Source of the DNA: CAVXFB01 sp963760935
Lineage (GTDB): Bacteria > Planctomycetota > Planctomycetia > Pirellulales > Thermoguttaceae
Assembly (NCBI GenBank): GCA_963760935.1
Contig: CAVXFB010000002.1
Coordinates: forward strand, 62,001 to 126,000
Direction of reading: 5' to 3'
DNA length: 64,000 bases
The notes under the pieces are model-generated. The model made no database searches and was not told the origin of the DNA. It saw nothing but the letters and a program-made list of their open reading frames with translations. Every line of letters starts with the position of its first letter. The first letter of the stretch is position 1. Positions 8,534-17,416 of this stretch are shown one piece after another. Made by a program: the position numbers and the translations under genes.

Positions 8534-10612
8534 CTACGCCACCTTCTCCGCCGGCGTTGGCCGCGCCACCGGTGGCCACGGCACGCTTGCCCGATCGTCC
8601 GCCGCAACCGGCAGCGGCAACTGGATCGATCGCACGTGGACGTCTTGCTGCGGATACGCAATTTCAATGCCCGCCCCGCGAAATTCTCGGTCGATCGCCA
8701 TGTGCAACTCGTGAATCACCGTGCCCCGATTGTCCATGTTCGGCAGAAAGCACCGCAGCACAAAGTTCAGTGCGCTGTCGCCAAACGACTCCAACGACAC
8801 GGCTGGCGGTGGGTCGTTGGCCACAATGGCATGCTCGTTCGCAACTCGCAAAAGAATCTCCGCGGCCTGTTGCGTGTCGGAGCCGTAGGCGACTCCTACA
8901 CGAATCACCACGCGGTTGACCGGGTCCGTGAGCGTCCAGTTCAGCACGCGGCCTGTAATGAACTCCTTGTTCGGAACGATCAACTCCTTGCGATCCCCGT
9001 CGGTAATCGTGGTGGCCCTCATACGAATTCGCGACACAACCCCCGTTACGCCGTCAATCGTAACAACGTCGCGCACCCGCACCGGGCGCTCGATAAGTAT
9101 GATCAGGCCGGAAACAAAATTGGCAAAGATCTCCTGCAAGCCAAAACCAAGTCCCAAGCTCATGGCCGCTACTAGCCATTGCACTTTCGACCAGCCCACG
9201 CCCAGTGCCATGCAGCAAGACAGCACACCGACAAGCGTAATTAGATAGCGACAGACCGTGGCCACGGCGTACCGGGCGCCGGCATCGACCGGCAAGTGCT
9301 GAAGCACGGCCATTTCCAGCAAGCCGGGAATATTCTTCGCCGCAATAACCGTCGTGGCCAACACGATAATCGCCATGCACAGGTCGGACAACCTGACAAA
9401 TCCGTCCACCTCGTCGCTCTTCCATGCAACCTGGCCGTCTGGCAAGCTCACTTGCTGCCTTACGGTTATCTTCGTTGGCCAAAGTTCGTAATTGATGTTG
9501 CCCAAGGCTGGCAGCACGTTAATCCACGCGCCCCATATGGCCAGTGCGCAGGCGACGGCCAATGCGTATTCGACTAGGCGGCGCGTTTGCGTGTTGATCG
9601 TCGCCAAGTCGCGCTCCGCAACGGCTGCGACTGGCAAATCGGCGGCCGACGCGTCGTCGCCCGCATTGTTTTCCAGCGCGGCCGCGCGTCGCTGCCGAGC
9701 CTGTTCGATCGCCAGTTTTCGCTGGCTCACCAAGATCCACCGCAGCAGCAACGCCCGCAACACGATCACGCCCACCAACACGTAGGTCATCACGACCAGT
9801 CGCGTGGCCAGTTGTTGGGCCGTGTAGTAGTAACCGGCGGCAGCTAGAATCGCCAGACTGGCAGGAATCATCACCCCCAGCGGATACCAGACGTAGCGGA
9901 GTCGTTCGAGCCATCCACCGCGCCGCGCAGCAACCAGTGCTTGCGACACGGCCCCGCCCGGCCGAAAAATCCTCTGTAGAAACAGCGCGAAGCCGGTCAG
10001 CGCAGCCACAAAACACACGCGACCCAACGTATTGTCCCGGTTGCTCGTCTCTTGCACGCTCATGGTCGCTGCGATACACACTAATGGCAACACCGGCAGA
10101 GTAAGCCATCGCAGATTCTGCCGCATCAGCTTCAATGCCGAGGCCGGCCAGCCGAAATGGGCTTCCCCCAAACCGCCAACGCCACACGTGTGCCGCAGCA
10201 ACTCCAACACAAAATACACACGCGCCGCCACCGTTAGCCCCGCACCCACCGCCTTGCATAACTCCGAAGGCGAAGCCGCCGCACCCAACCGCCAGCCGAT
10301 GTACCAAACCAATCCCGGCCATGCCGCCGCCATAAGCGTCGCGAGCGCCCACGCCTCCAGCGTCGGCAGGAAGCGGTAACAACTACCCCGGGCCGCCTTC
10401 TCGCCCACCTGCTGCACGCGCGCGCGAAGCCGACGCCGCCAATAGATCAACAGCACGAAAAGTCCCAATGACAGCGAGGTCAGAGCCCGATTTCTTCCCG
10501 CGTCTACACACAATGTCGAGCCCATCTCGACCCAGGACTGCGGACCAGCCAGCCACCATAGTGCATCGCCGGCTCTGCGCATCGCCCACGCCCAAGGGCG
10601 TTGTGCTCGCAA
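8534..10612 (-). CDS. MscS/MscK-like mechanosensitive channel, C-terminal channel part (frameshifted gene)
   Basis: This frame carries the membrane half of a large mechanosensitive channel that releases solutes on hypo-osmotic shock. Multiple hydrophobic helices run from residue 40 to about 450. The MscS core follows: the pore helix region (LVAAMSLGLGFGLQEIFANFVSGLIILIERPVRVRD, about 490-525) and the beta domain (VTGVVSRIRMRATTITDGDRKELIVPNKEF). The C-terminal alpha/beta domain ends near IAYPQQDVHVRS. The true gene starts upstream at 12003, and this segment joins the preceding frame by a shift near 10585. Full length would be about 1,150 residues, like E. coli MscK (1,120). Confidence 0.85.
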   Translation of the reverse strand: MRAQRPWAWAMRRAGDALWWLAGPQSWVEMGSTLCVDAGRNRALTSLSLGLFVLLIYWRRRLRARVQQVGEKAARGSCYRFLPTLEAWALATLMAAAWPGLVWYIGWRLGAAASPSELCKAVGAGLTVAARVYFVLELLRHTCGVGGLGEAHFGWPASALKLMRQNLRWLTLPVLPLVCIAATMSVQETSNRDNTLGRVCFVAALTGFALFLQRIFRPGGAVSQALVAARRGGWLERLRYVWYPLGVMIPASLAILAAAGYYYTAQQLATRLVVMTYVLVGVIVLRALLLRWILVSQRKLAIEQARQRRAAALENNAGDDASAADLPVAAVAERDLATINTQTRRLVEYALAVACALAIWGAWINVLPALGNINYELWPTKITVRQQVSLPDGQVAWKSDEVDGFVRLSDLCMAIIVLATTVIAAKNIPGLLEMAVLQHLPVDAGARYAVATVCRYLITLVGVLSCCMALGVGWSKVQWLVAAMSLGLGFGLQEIFANFVSGLIILIERPVRVRDVVTIDGVTGVVSRIRMRATTITDGDRKELIVPNKEFITGRVLNWTLTDPVNRVVIRVGVAYGSDTQQAAEILLRVANEHAIVANDPPPAVSLESFGDSALNFVLRCFLPNMDNRGTVIHELHMAIDREFRGAGIEIAYPQQDVHVRSIQLPLPVAADDRASVPWPPVARPTPAEKVA

Positions 10613-11687
10613 TCCACAGCACCCGCTCGTCGATATACCGGGCGTAACGCTCCGTTTCCTTGATGAGCAACTGCTCCGCCGCGTAGAGATCGACGAGCTT
10701 CGAGTAGTATTTGTCGTAGTCGATGTTCAGCGCATCGAGGTAGTCCCGTCGCGTGCTCAGCGCCTGTCGGACCGCCGTCGCCAAATCGCTCCGCTCGTCG
10801 CTCTGTTCGATCAAATGCTGCCGCCGAAGCTCGACCTGCGTTTCCGCTTCCAAGTCGGCCAGCGGTCGCCGCTCGTCGTATAACTTCATCTGTTCGAGTT
10901 GGCCCTGGCCGATCGTCTGCTGCTGCAACGCCGCGTTGCGACGCAACTCGCGAACGTTCGGCAATGTCTCCCGCTTGTTTCGTAGCAGCAAGCCAATCTC
11001 GTTCGTCAGCCCAACCGTTTCCACCTTCTGCTGTACGCTCGTGAAATTTTCCTTCAGCGCCGTCAGTTGCCCTTTTACCTCCTCCAATCGGGCGGTCGTC
11101 TCAGTAATACTTGCGACCAGCGACTTCCGCATTTCTGCCAGCTCGGCGTTGCGCGCGGCCAGCGCCTTCACCACCGGATGGGCCTGCCCGGCCTGCCGCA
11201 AAGCCTGTCGGGCTTGCTGCTCCGCCTCCTGCTTGCGGCGCCGATTGGCCACTTCCTGCCATTGTTTCAGTTCTTGCTCGGCCAAAGCAACCTGCCGGGT
11301 ATCCAGGTCACGACTGGCCGGCAGCAATTCGGTCCGCGCCTCGTAGGCCCGTAGCTCTTTCTCGCAACACGATATCTCTTGCTCGGCCGTCCGTCGCCGA
11401 ACGATGAGCATCGCCCGGCTGGCCAAGCCGGCAGGGTTGCCGTCGTCGCCCCCTCCCGCCGCCTGCAATTTTGAATTGATGTCGGCCAACCGCTCTTTTG
11501 CGGCGCTCGTCTGTTCCGGAATTCGCGCCCGCCGAGCAGCACGCCCCTTCAACTCTGTCTCAACATCCAAGAGCGCCTTTCGCCGTTCTTCCAGCCCGGC
11601 CTCGTGCGTCGAGACCTCCTGCTCAATTTGCGGCAGTGTCAATTGATCCGGGATCGCCTCGCACACCTGCGCCGGCGGTACGGCCAA
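10383..11687 (-). CDS. MscK-like channel, periplasmic coiled-coil part (middle frame)
   Basis: The region is rich in heptad-like helices (EERRKALLDVETELKGR, AKERLADINSKL, KELRAYEAR, QQKVETVGLTNEIGLLLRNKRETLPNV), as in the long periplasmic domain of MscK/MscM. Homology ends at about residue 355 (YARYIDERVLWIASTTPLG), after which the reading continues in the 10612 frame. The ATG at 11687 is internal: the family sequence already runs upstream of it in this frame (AQKFERLAAEAPGELK). Confidence 0.8.
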   Translation of the reverse strand: MAVPPAQVCEAIPDQLTLPQIEQEVSTHEAGLEERRKALLDVETELKGRAARRARIPEQTSAAKERLADINSKLQAAGGGDDGNPAGLASRAMLIVRRRTAEQEISCCEKELRAYEARTELLPASRDLDTRQVALAEQELKQWQEVANRRRKQEAEQQARQALRQAGQAHPVVKALAARNAELAEMRKSLVASITETTARLEEVKGQLTALKENFTSVQQKVETVGLTNEIGLLLRNKRETLPNVRELRRNAALQQQTIGQGQLEQMKLYDERRPLADLEAETQVELRRQHLIEQSDERSDLATAVRQALSTRRDYLDALNIDYDKYYSKLVDLYAAEQLLIKETERYARYIDERVLWIASTTPLGVGDAQSRRCTMVAGWSAVLGRDGLDIVCRRGKKSGSDLAVIGTFRAVDLLAASASRARAAGGREGGPG

Positions 11688-11736
11688 TGCCGCCCTTGTC
11701 TTCTTCAGTTCCCCAGGGGCCTCGGCCGCAAGCCTC

Positions 11737-12003
11737 TCAAATTTCTGCGCCTTTCTCTGTCCAGCGCTTCACCGCTTCCATCTCGCCCAACGCCTGCTGG
11801 TACACATCCTTGATCTTCGCCTTCGCCGCATCGTCCAAATCCCGCAGCTCGTCGACCTGCTTCATCCGCGATTGCAGCAGCGTTACGATGTCCGTATCCG
11901 ACACCGATTTTGACGGCCCTTCGCCAAGGGCCAGCGTCGCAACCAACATCGCTGCCGCAACTTGCATCACAAGCAGGGGAATATGCACAGTCCGTTGATT
12001 CAT
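11737..12003 (-). CDS. MscK-like channel, N-terminus with signal peptide (first frame)
   Basis: The true start of the channel gene encodes a signal peptide (residues 1-27, hydrophobic IPLLVMQVAAAMLVATLAL) and the beginning of the coiled-coil domain (IVTLLQSRMKQVDELRDLDD, KIKDVYQQALGEMEAVKRW). The frame breaks near 11752, where GAGAAAGGCGCAG has one G more than is needed to read on into the middle part. Two shifts in one gene argue for a pseudogene or for assembly indels. Confidence 0.75.
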   Translation of the reverse strand: MNQRTVHIPLLVMQVAAAMLVATLALGEGPSKSVSDTDIVTLLQSRMKQVDELRDLDDAAKAKIKDVYQQALGEMEAVKRWTEKGAEI

Positions 12004-12145
12004 GTTCTACTCGGATTGCAGGGCGTGCAAAGAAGTGCGCAGAATCAGCCGGAAGCCGACCAGAGTTAGCGGCTAAGTGAGGCGACTTGTACCGACATCG
12101 GCCGCCCGTGACAAGGCCAATCCCCCGCTTGCCTGCCGTCGAAAC

Positions 12146-12652
12146 TCAGCAATTCGCCAACGGAAAGGCATTCGATATTTCTGCCGGAATCCGCGTAGGC
12201 TTGCCGGTGGCGTAGCTGATAAACGCCCAATGCGTCTCGGCCTTGGCCAGCAGCTCCCCGTCCGCCAGACGGCAGGGGACTGGTCCATTTTTCGGCGTGA
12301 CAACGCATTCGGCGGAAACAGGCTGGCCGAAAACATGGACCTGTCCGCTTCCCGGGCCGCGGCGGATGATGCGATACAGCCGCGTCGATGTCGCCCGCTT
12401 CATGTCCGCCACGTGCGTCTGCACCACGATCTCATCCCCTTCATAGGCTGGCCGAATGTATTCGATCGTGTGCCGCCGCGCCACCCAACCCATCCCCAAT
12501 TCGAGATACCGCTGGGCCGTCCAACCCAGTGTCGCCGAATGTGCGATCGCCGCCGCCTGCATCCACGCCACGTACACCACGTTGTTGGCATGCCCCTGCT
12601 CGTCGATCTCCTCGGCCGTGACGGTGTGGGGATAGGCAAAGATGTTTGTCAT
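12146..12652 (-). CDS. Acyl-CoA thioesterase, hot-dog fold (4-HBT/YbgC-like)
   Basis: The protein is a 168-residue hot-dog thioesterase. The conserved segment DEQGHANNVVYVAWMQAAAIAHSA (in parts, residues 14-37) holds the D/H/N active-site pattern of the 4-hydroxybenzoyl-CoA thioesterase family. IEYIRPAYEGDEIVVQT is the typical second strand pair. Its substrate is unknown. The ATG at 12652 matches the family start; the longer frame upstream would run antisense into tyrA. It is divergent from tyrA, with 181 bases between the starts. Confidence 0.85.
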   Translation of the reverse strand: MTNIFAYPHTVTAEEIDEQGHANNVVYVAWMQAAAIAHSATLGWTAQRYLELGMGWVARRHTIEYIRPAYEGDEIVVQTHVADMKRATSTRLYRIIRRGPGSGQVHVFGQPVSAECVVTPKNGPVPCRLADGELLAKAETHWAFISYATGKPTRIPAEISNAFPLANC

Positions 12653-12833
12653 GGCGCGATCTACCAATTGGACAGAGTTTCCCGCCATGATACGACGGCA
12701 CACCAACCCCAGCAATCCAGTGCAGCCCAATCGACCGCCCCCCACTCCAATCCACGGCCGATTTGGTACAATACTCGGTTTCACGGGGCCCGATGATCGG
12801 CGTCGGGCAGTCGGCTCCTGCCTGAAAAACACC

Positions 12834-13679
12834 ATGAAACAGTGGGATACAGTCGCCATCGTGGGGGTCGGATTGATCGGCGGATCGATCGGGATGGCGC
12901 TGCGCGAGAGGAAACTTGCCAAAAACATCGTCGGCGTCGGTCGCCGCCAAGCCAGTCTCCGTGTTGCACGCCGCGTGGGCGCGGTCACCCACACCACCAT
13001 TGATCTCAACAAAGGCGTGGCCGACGCCGAACTGGTCATCGTCTGCACGCCCGTCGGCCACATCGTCGATCATGTTCGTCAGGTCGCCCAACATTGCCCC
13101 GAGCGCGTGCTGATCACCGACGCCGGCAGCACCAAGCAGGCAATCGTTGCCGCTCTCGATAGTGGCCTGGGCCACGGCTGTCGCTTTCTCGGCAGCCACC
13201 CGCTCGCCGGCAGCGAAAAAGCCGGCGCCGGCTGTGCCACGGCCGATCTGTTCGAAGGCCGCATGGCCATTCTTACGCCCACCAAGAACACCCGGGCCGA
13301 GGATTTCGATGCCCTCGAACAGTTTTGGCAATCGCTCGGCTCCGTCGTCGTGCAAATGTCGCCCGAGGAGCACGACGAAGCGCTCGCGCTGACCAGCCAT
13401 CTGCCGCACGTCGCTGCCGCGGCGCTCGCCTTGACGCTGCCCGAAAAGTACTTCCGCCTGACCGGCGCCGGCATGTTGGATATGACGCGCATAGCCGCCG
13501 GCGACCCCGAACTGTGGCGGCAGATACTCCAAATGAACCGCTCGAACATTCTGAACGCGTTGGAGCAATTCGGGGCGCAATTGGCCGCCCTGCATTCTCT
13601 GCTGCGCGACGACAAACAGGATGAAATCGTCCGCTACCTCACCCACGCCAAGAAAAACCGCGATGCTCTGGGAAGTTGA
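12834..13679 (+). CDS. tyrA: Prephenate/arogenate dehydrogenase
   Basis: TyrA makes 4-hydroxyphenylpyruvate (or tyrosine) from prephenate (or arogenate). The Rossmann motif VGVGLIGGSIGMAL is at residues 10-23. The catalytic-domain motifs are STKQAIVAAL, FLGSHPLAGSEKAGAG with the conserved histidine, and LTSHLPHVAAAALA. The 281-residue protein has only the catalytic domain, without ACT or chorismate mutase. I chose the ATG at 12834 because it places the Rossmann strand next to the start. Its last 17 bases overlap the purL start, so the two are probably co-transcribed. Confidence 0.92.
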   Translation: MKQWDTVAIVGVGLIGGSIGMALRERKLAKNIVGVGRRQASLRVARRVGAVTHTTIDLNKGVADAELVIVCTPVGHIVDHVRQVAQHCPERVLITDAGSTKQAIVAALDSGLGHGCRFLGSHPLAGSEKAGAGCATADLFEGRMAILTPTKNTRAEDFDALEQFWQSLGSVVVQMSPEEHDEALALTSHLPHVAAAALALTLPEKYFRLTGAGMLDMTRIAAGDPELWRQILQMNRSNILNALEQFGAQLAALHSLLRDDKQDEIVRYLTHAKKNRDALGS

Positions 13680-16074
13680 TATCTACGCCCGTGAAGGTCA
13701 GCCCGACCTCGGCGCCCGCGACGTGGCTACTGCCGCCGCCGAATTACATCTGGCCAACGATCTGGCCGTCACCTCCGCCCGAGGCTACCTGATCCAAGGC
13801 GATCTCGACCATAGCCAAGTCACGCGGATTGCCGACGAGCTGTTGGCCGATCGCGTGGTCGAGCGAACCATCGTTGCCGCGGCCGGCGATAGCGCCCTAA
13901 CGCAACTGCCCCACGGCCATGCCCATTGGATCCATGTCCTTCCCAAGCCCGGCGTCATGGATCCCGTGGCCCAAAGCGCGATGGAGGCCATCGCCGACTT
14001 CCGCCTCCACGCCGATGCCGTCCGCACGCTCAAAAAATACGCCGTCGGACCGCTGCCGCCCGACCGACTCGCGCTCCTGTGCTCGAAAGTGTTGGCGAAC
14101 GACGCCATCGAGCAAGTGATCGTCGGGCCGCTCGACTTCCAGCACCTCGAAGTCGGCTCGCCGTATCAATTTCGCCTTGTCACCGTGCCGATCCGTGCGA
14201 TGGATGACGCCGCGCTCGAACGCCTCAGCCGCGAAGGCCAACTCTTCCTCTCGTTGGTCGAAATGCAAACCATCCAGGCCCATTTTCGCTCGCTGGACCG
14301 CGACCCGACCGACGTCGAACTCGAAACCGTCGCCCAAACATGGAGCGAGCATTGCAGCCACAAAACGCTGGCCGGCCGCATCCACTACCGCGAGCCCGGC
14401 GGCGAGCGGCATTTCGACAACATGCTCAAGGAGACGATTTTCGCCGCCACGCAGAAGATCCGCAAAGACCTGGGCGACCGTGATTGGTGCGTCAGCGTCT
14501 TCGCCGACAACGCCGGTGTCATCCGCTTCGACGACCAGTACAACATCGTCTTCAAGGTCGAAACGCATAACCATCCGTCCGCCCTCGAACCCTACGGCGG
14601 CGCCAACACGGGTCTCGGCGGCGTCATCCGCGACCCGATGGGCACCGGCATGGGCGCCAAACCAATCTGCAACACCGACGTTTTCTGCTTTGCCCCGCCC
14701 GATACCCCGGCCGACTCGCTGCCGCCCGGCGTGCTGCATCCGCGCCGCGTGATGAAAGGCGTCGTCTCCGGTGTCCGCGATTACGGCAACCGTATGGGCA
14801 TTCCCACCGTTAACGGCGCCCTGTACTTTGACGAGCGCTATCTGGGCAACCCGCTGGTGTTCTGCGGCAACATCGGCCTGATTCCCCGCGACAAGTCGTT
14901 CAAGCATCCGCAGCAAGGCGACTTGATCGTTGCCCTCGGCGGTCGCACCGGCCGCGACGGAATCCACGGCGCCACCTTCAGTTCCGCCGAATTGACCAGC
15001 CAGAGCGAGACGCTCTCCGGCGGCGCCGTGCAAATCGGCAACGCCATCACCGAGAAAATGCTGTTGGATGTGCTCATGGTTGCTCGCGACCGCGGCCTCT
15101 ATAGCGCCGTCACCGACTGCGGCGCCGGCGGCTTTTCCAGCGCCGTTGGCGAAATGGGCGAAAAAATCGGCGCCGAGGTCTGGCTCGAACGCATCCCGCT
15201 CAAGTACGAGGGCCTGTCCTATACCGAAATCTGGATCTCCGAGGCCCAAGAGCGCATGGTCGTCTCTGTGCCTGAAGCGAAATGGGACGCGCTCGCCGCC
15301 TTGTGCGCCTCTGAAGGCGTCGAAGCAACCGTGATCGGCCGATTCGAGCCCACCGGCCGCCTGGTTCTGAAATACGGCGACCAACAAGTGGCCGACATCG
15401 CCATGCAGTTCCTCCACGACGGCCGCCCGCCAGTCATTCGCGACGCCATCTACGTCCCCTCGCCTCTCCCATTGGCCGAGTGCCGGCGCAAGGACATCTC
15501 ACTCCCCTCTCCCTTTGGGAGAGGGGCCGGGGGTGAGGGCGTGTGCCACTGGCTCGGCCAGTGCCATCTCGGGTGCCACTGGCTTGTCCAGCAGTGCCCC
15601 TGCTGCCACTGCCAATGCGTCCAACCCGTGTGCCACTGGCTCTGCCAGTGCCTCCGATCGTGCCACAGCCTCATCCAACGGCAATTACACCGACTCGCTC
15701 CTAGCGATCCTCGGCTCGCTCAACGTTTGCAGCAAGGAGTGGGTAATCCGTCAGTACGACCACGAGGTCCAAGGCGGAAGCGTCGTCAAACCGTTGGTCG
15801 GCGTCACAAACGACGGGCCAAGCGACGCCGCAGTCGTGCGGCCCGTGCTGAACAGTCGCCGCGGAATCGTGATCTCCTGCGGCATGAACCCTCGCTACGG
15901 CGATTTCGACACCTATTGGATGGCCGCCAGCGCGATCGACGAAGCCGTGCGCAACTGTGTGGCCGTCGGCGCCGATCCCGATCGTATCGCCATCCTCGAC
16001 AATTTCTGCTGGGGCACAACCGATCGACCCGAAACGCTCGGCTCGCTGGTCCGCGCCGCGTTGGCCTGCTATGA
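13663..16074 (+). CDS. purL: Phosphoribosylformylglycinamidine synthase PurL, N-terminal part (broken gene)
   Basis: PurL is the FGAM synthase subunit of purine synthesis and works with PurQ (23721). The first 200 residues hold PurS-like domains (YAREGQPDLGARDV; VLPKPGVMDPVAQSA), so the PurS subunit is fused. The synthase core then follows: TWSEHCSHKTLAGRI with its catalytic histidine, ETHNHPSALEPYGGANTG, and GIPTVNGALYFDERY. Family sequence ends near 15490. A CCCCTCTCCC repeat and three REP hairpins follow and this frame degenerates. PurL then resumes one frame over. I chose the ATG at 13663 inside the end of tyrA; no clear ribosome binding site is seen. Confidence 0.9.
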   Translation: MLWEVDIYAREGQPDLGARDVATAAAELHLANDLAVTSARGYLIQGDLDHSQVTRIADELLADRVVERTIVAAAGDSALTQLPHGHAHWIHVLPKPGVMDPVAQSAMEAIADFRLHADAVRTLKKYAVGPLPPDRLALLCSKVLANDAIEQVIVGPLDFQHLEVGSPYQFRLVTVPIRAMDDAALERLSREGQLFLSLVEMQTIQAHFRSLDRDPTDVELETVAQTWSEHCSHKTLAGRIHYREPGGERHFDNMLKETIFAATQKIRKDLGDRDWCVSVFADNAGVIRFDDQYNIVFKVETHNHPSALEPYGGANTGLGGVIRDPMGTGMGAKPICNTDVFCFAPPDTPADSLPPGVLHPRRVMKGVVSGVRDYGNRMGIPTVNGALYFDERYLGNPLVFCGNIGLIPRDKSFKHPQQGDLIVALGGRTGRDGIHGATFSSAELTSQSETLSGGAVQIGNAITEKMLLDVLMVARDRGLYSAVTDCGAGGFSSAVGEMGEKIGAEVWLERIPLKYEGLSYTEIWISEAQERMVVSVPEAKWDALAALCASEGVEATVIGRFEPTGRLVLKYGDQQVADIAMQFLHDGRPPVIRDAIYVPSPLPLAECRRKDISLPSPFGRGAGGEGVCHWLGQCHLGCHWLVQQCPCCHCQCVQPVCHWLCQCLRSCHSLIQRQLHRLAPSDPRLAQRLQQGVGNPSVRPRGPRRKRRQTVGRRHKRRAKRRRSRAARAEQSPRNRDLLRHEPSLRRFRHLLDGRQRDRRSRAQLCGRRRRSRSYRHPRQFLLGHNRSTRNARLAGPRRVGLL
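15503..15540 (+). repeat. CCCCTCTCCC...GAGAGGGG element in purL
   Basis: CCCCTCTCCCTTTGGGAGAGGGG is a hairpin followed by the usual GGGGGTGAGGG tail. It is translated as LPSPFGRGAGGEG at the point where PurL homology in the first frame stops. Confidence 0.85.
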
Positions 16075-16270
16075 CATGGCGATCGCGCTCGGCACGCCGT
16101 TCATCAGCGGCAAAGACAGCCTCAACAACGAGTTCCGCCCGACCGGAAAAGCAAGCGGAAAAGGGGACTGTCCCCGTTTGCCTGAACGGCCCGAAGGGTG
16201 CTTGGCACCAACGGGGGCTGTCCCCTTTTCCGCGCAAACGCGCCCATCTCCATCCCGCCATCGCTCCTGA
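15515..16270 (+). CDS. purL: PurL, middle part in a shifted frame
   Basis: From about 15680 this frame carries the central PurL sequence: YTDSLLAILGSLNVCSKEWVIRQYDHEVQG, CGMNPRYGDFD, AVRNCVAVGADPDRIAILDNFCWG and the GTPFISGKDSLNNEF segment of the second ATP-binding half. Upstream of 15680 the frame only translates REP hairpins. Homology ends at about 16145, where a GGGGACTGTCCCC palindrome lies, and continues in the original frame. Both breaks therefore sit at repeat elements. Confidence 0.85.
   Translation: MGEGPGVRACATGSASAISGATGLSSSAPAATANASNPCATGSASASDRATASSNGNYTDSLLAILGSLNVCSKEWVIRQYDHEVQGGSVVKPLVGVTNDGPSDAAVVRPVLNSRRGIVISCGMNPRYGDFDTYWMAASAIDEAVRNCVAVGADPDRIAILDNFCWGTTDRPETLGSLVRAALACYDMAIALGTPFISGKDSLNNEFRPTGKASGKGDCPRLPERPEGCLAPTGAVPFSAQTRPSPSRHRS
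15543..15652 (+). repeat. Cluster of three REP hairpins in purL
   Basis: GTGCCACTGGC...GCCAGTGCC units lie at 15543-15565, 15573-15598 and 15630-15652. They match the hairpins around the RAYT gene at 60173-61199 (GTGCCACTGCTGGCTTGTCC class). The cluster marks the first frame change in purL. Confidence 0.85.
16155..16233 (+). repeat. GGGGACTGTCCCC palindrome in purL
   Basis: The 13 bp arms GCGGAAAAGGGGA and TCCCCTTTTCCGC are perfect and extend with few mismatches to about 25 bp around a GC-rich centre. The element marks the second frame change in purL. Confidence 0.85.
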
Positions 16271-16905
16271 TCAGCGCCCTCGGCCAAGTCGACGACGTCG
16301 GCCGTTGCGTGACGATGGACCTCAAAGCGCCCGGCAATCTCCTCTATCTCGTCGGCCAGACGAAAGATGAACTCGGCGGCTCGCACTTTGCAATGGTCGA
16401 AGGCTTCATCGGCGGCGAAGTCCCCAAAGTCGACGCCGTGCTAGCTAAGAAGACCTTCGCCGCGATCCACAAGTCCATCACCGCCGGCCTCGTCCGCTCC
16501 TGTCACGATCTGAGCGAAGGCGGCCTCGCCGTCGCTGCTGCCGAAATGTGCTTCGCCGGCGGCCTCGGCGCCAAACTTCTCCTCCCCTCTCCCACCGGGA
16601 GCGGCTCCGCAGGTGAGGGCGCTTCATATCTCCCCTCTCCCTTTGGGAGAGGGGCAGGGGGTGAGGGCAGCGAAGCGTCCGATCCCGCCATCCTCCTCTT
16701 CAGCGAATCCAACACCCGCTTCCTCTGCGAGATCGAACCGGCAAACGCCGCAGCCTTTGAAGCCGCCTTCGCGGCCATTCCCCACGCCCGCATCGGCGAA
16801 GTAACCGGAAGCGGCCGGTTGGAAATTCTCGCCGATTACGCGGCCGTCATTTCTGCCGACATTTCGGCGTTGAAAGCAGCATGGCAAAGCCCGTTGCAGT
16901 GGTGA
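16198..16905 (+). CDS. purL: PurL, C-terminal part (back in the first frame)
   Basis: From about 16255 the frame encodes the final PurL domain: PPSLLISALGQVDDVGRCVTMDLK, YLVGQTKDELGGSHFAM, the glycine-rich SCHDLSEGGLAVAAAEM loop, and a C-terminal ATP-grasp-like end (GEVTGSGRLEIL). Two more CCCCTCTC repeats are translated in frame at 16583-16669 between GGLGAKLLL and ILLFSESNTRF. The ATG at 16198 lies inside the palindrome and is not the real start. From 13663 to 16905 the total length is a multiple of three, so the two shifts cancel. Confidence 0.85.
   Translation: MLGTNGGCPLFRANAPISIPPSLLISALGQVDDVGRCVTMDLKAPGNLLYLVGQTKDELGGSHFAMVEGFIGGEVPKVDAVLAKKTFAAIHKSITAGLVRSCHDLSEGGLAVAAAEMCFAGGLGAKLLLPSPTGSGSAGEGASYLPSPFGRGAGGEGSEASDPAILLFSESNTRFLCEIEPANAAAFEAAFAAIPHARIGEVTGSGRLEILADYAAVISADISALKAAWQSPLQW
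16583..16669 (+). repeat. Two CCCCTCTCCC...GAGGGG elements translated in the PurL C-terminus
   Basis: Two tandem copies (16583-16620 and 16630-16669), each ending in GGTGAGGGC, add about 30 residues to the PurL C-terminal domain without changing frame. Confidence 0.85.
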
Positions 16906-17416
16906 TTAGAACAGACTGCACTCACGCACCAGCGTGAACATCACAGGATGCAACGAGGATATTGTTGCTCCGGAGTTGGCTCAAAGATAGAATGTGCGCG
17001 GGACAAGGGGACAAAGGGGGGCAGGCGCACTTTTTGACGCGAACTCATGATCCCAAAAATAAGCGCCTGTTCCCCACGAAAAGAACGAGACTTCGCGAAA
17101 ATAGAAACTCCCGCCCCCATCATTCCTCTTTATTCCTTTCCCCCTTATTCCCGACCCGGCAGGAAACCCTGTCTCGGCTCGAATCGGGCACCCCGTGACT
17201 CACCCTGCGACTATGACACCCTGTGACCGAAATGATCCCTGGCACCCTGCGACCCAGCCATGTGAGACCGAGATAGATACATGTATCGTTTCGGTGCCGA
17301 GTATCCATCCCACGAAAGCCTCACGAATGTTGCACTATTCGGAGCTAGCCCGATAATTAGCGTTAGCACACCGATACATGCTCGCCGCCCACCAATACCA
17401 GCTCGATTGCTGACGC
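16906..17416. other. Gap between purL and the GntR-type gene
   Basis: No gene is supported. It holds GGGGACA-rich repeat debris at 17007-17080 and a candidate operator at 17275-17286. The short frames in it have no recognisable content. Confidence 0.5.
17275..17286. promoter_or_regulatory. Candidate operator palindrome GATACATGTATC
   Basis: A perfect 12 bp palindrome lies about 130 bases upstream of the GntR-type regulator start. A half-site CGATACATG recurs near 17372. The spacing and symmetry fit an autoregulatory operator, but this is inferred from position only. Confidence 0.4.

Noticed and set aside
12441..13646. 401-codon frame on the minus strand
   Set aside because: Antisense to tyrA and overlapping the thioesterase in another frame. 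No domain seen.
13897..15417. 506-codon frame on the minus strand
   Set aside because: It is antisense to the well-supported PurL N-terminal part and has the composition of a GC-rich shadow frame, with no family content.
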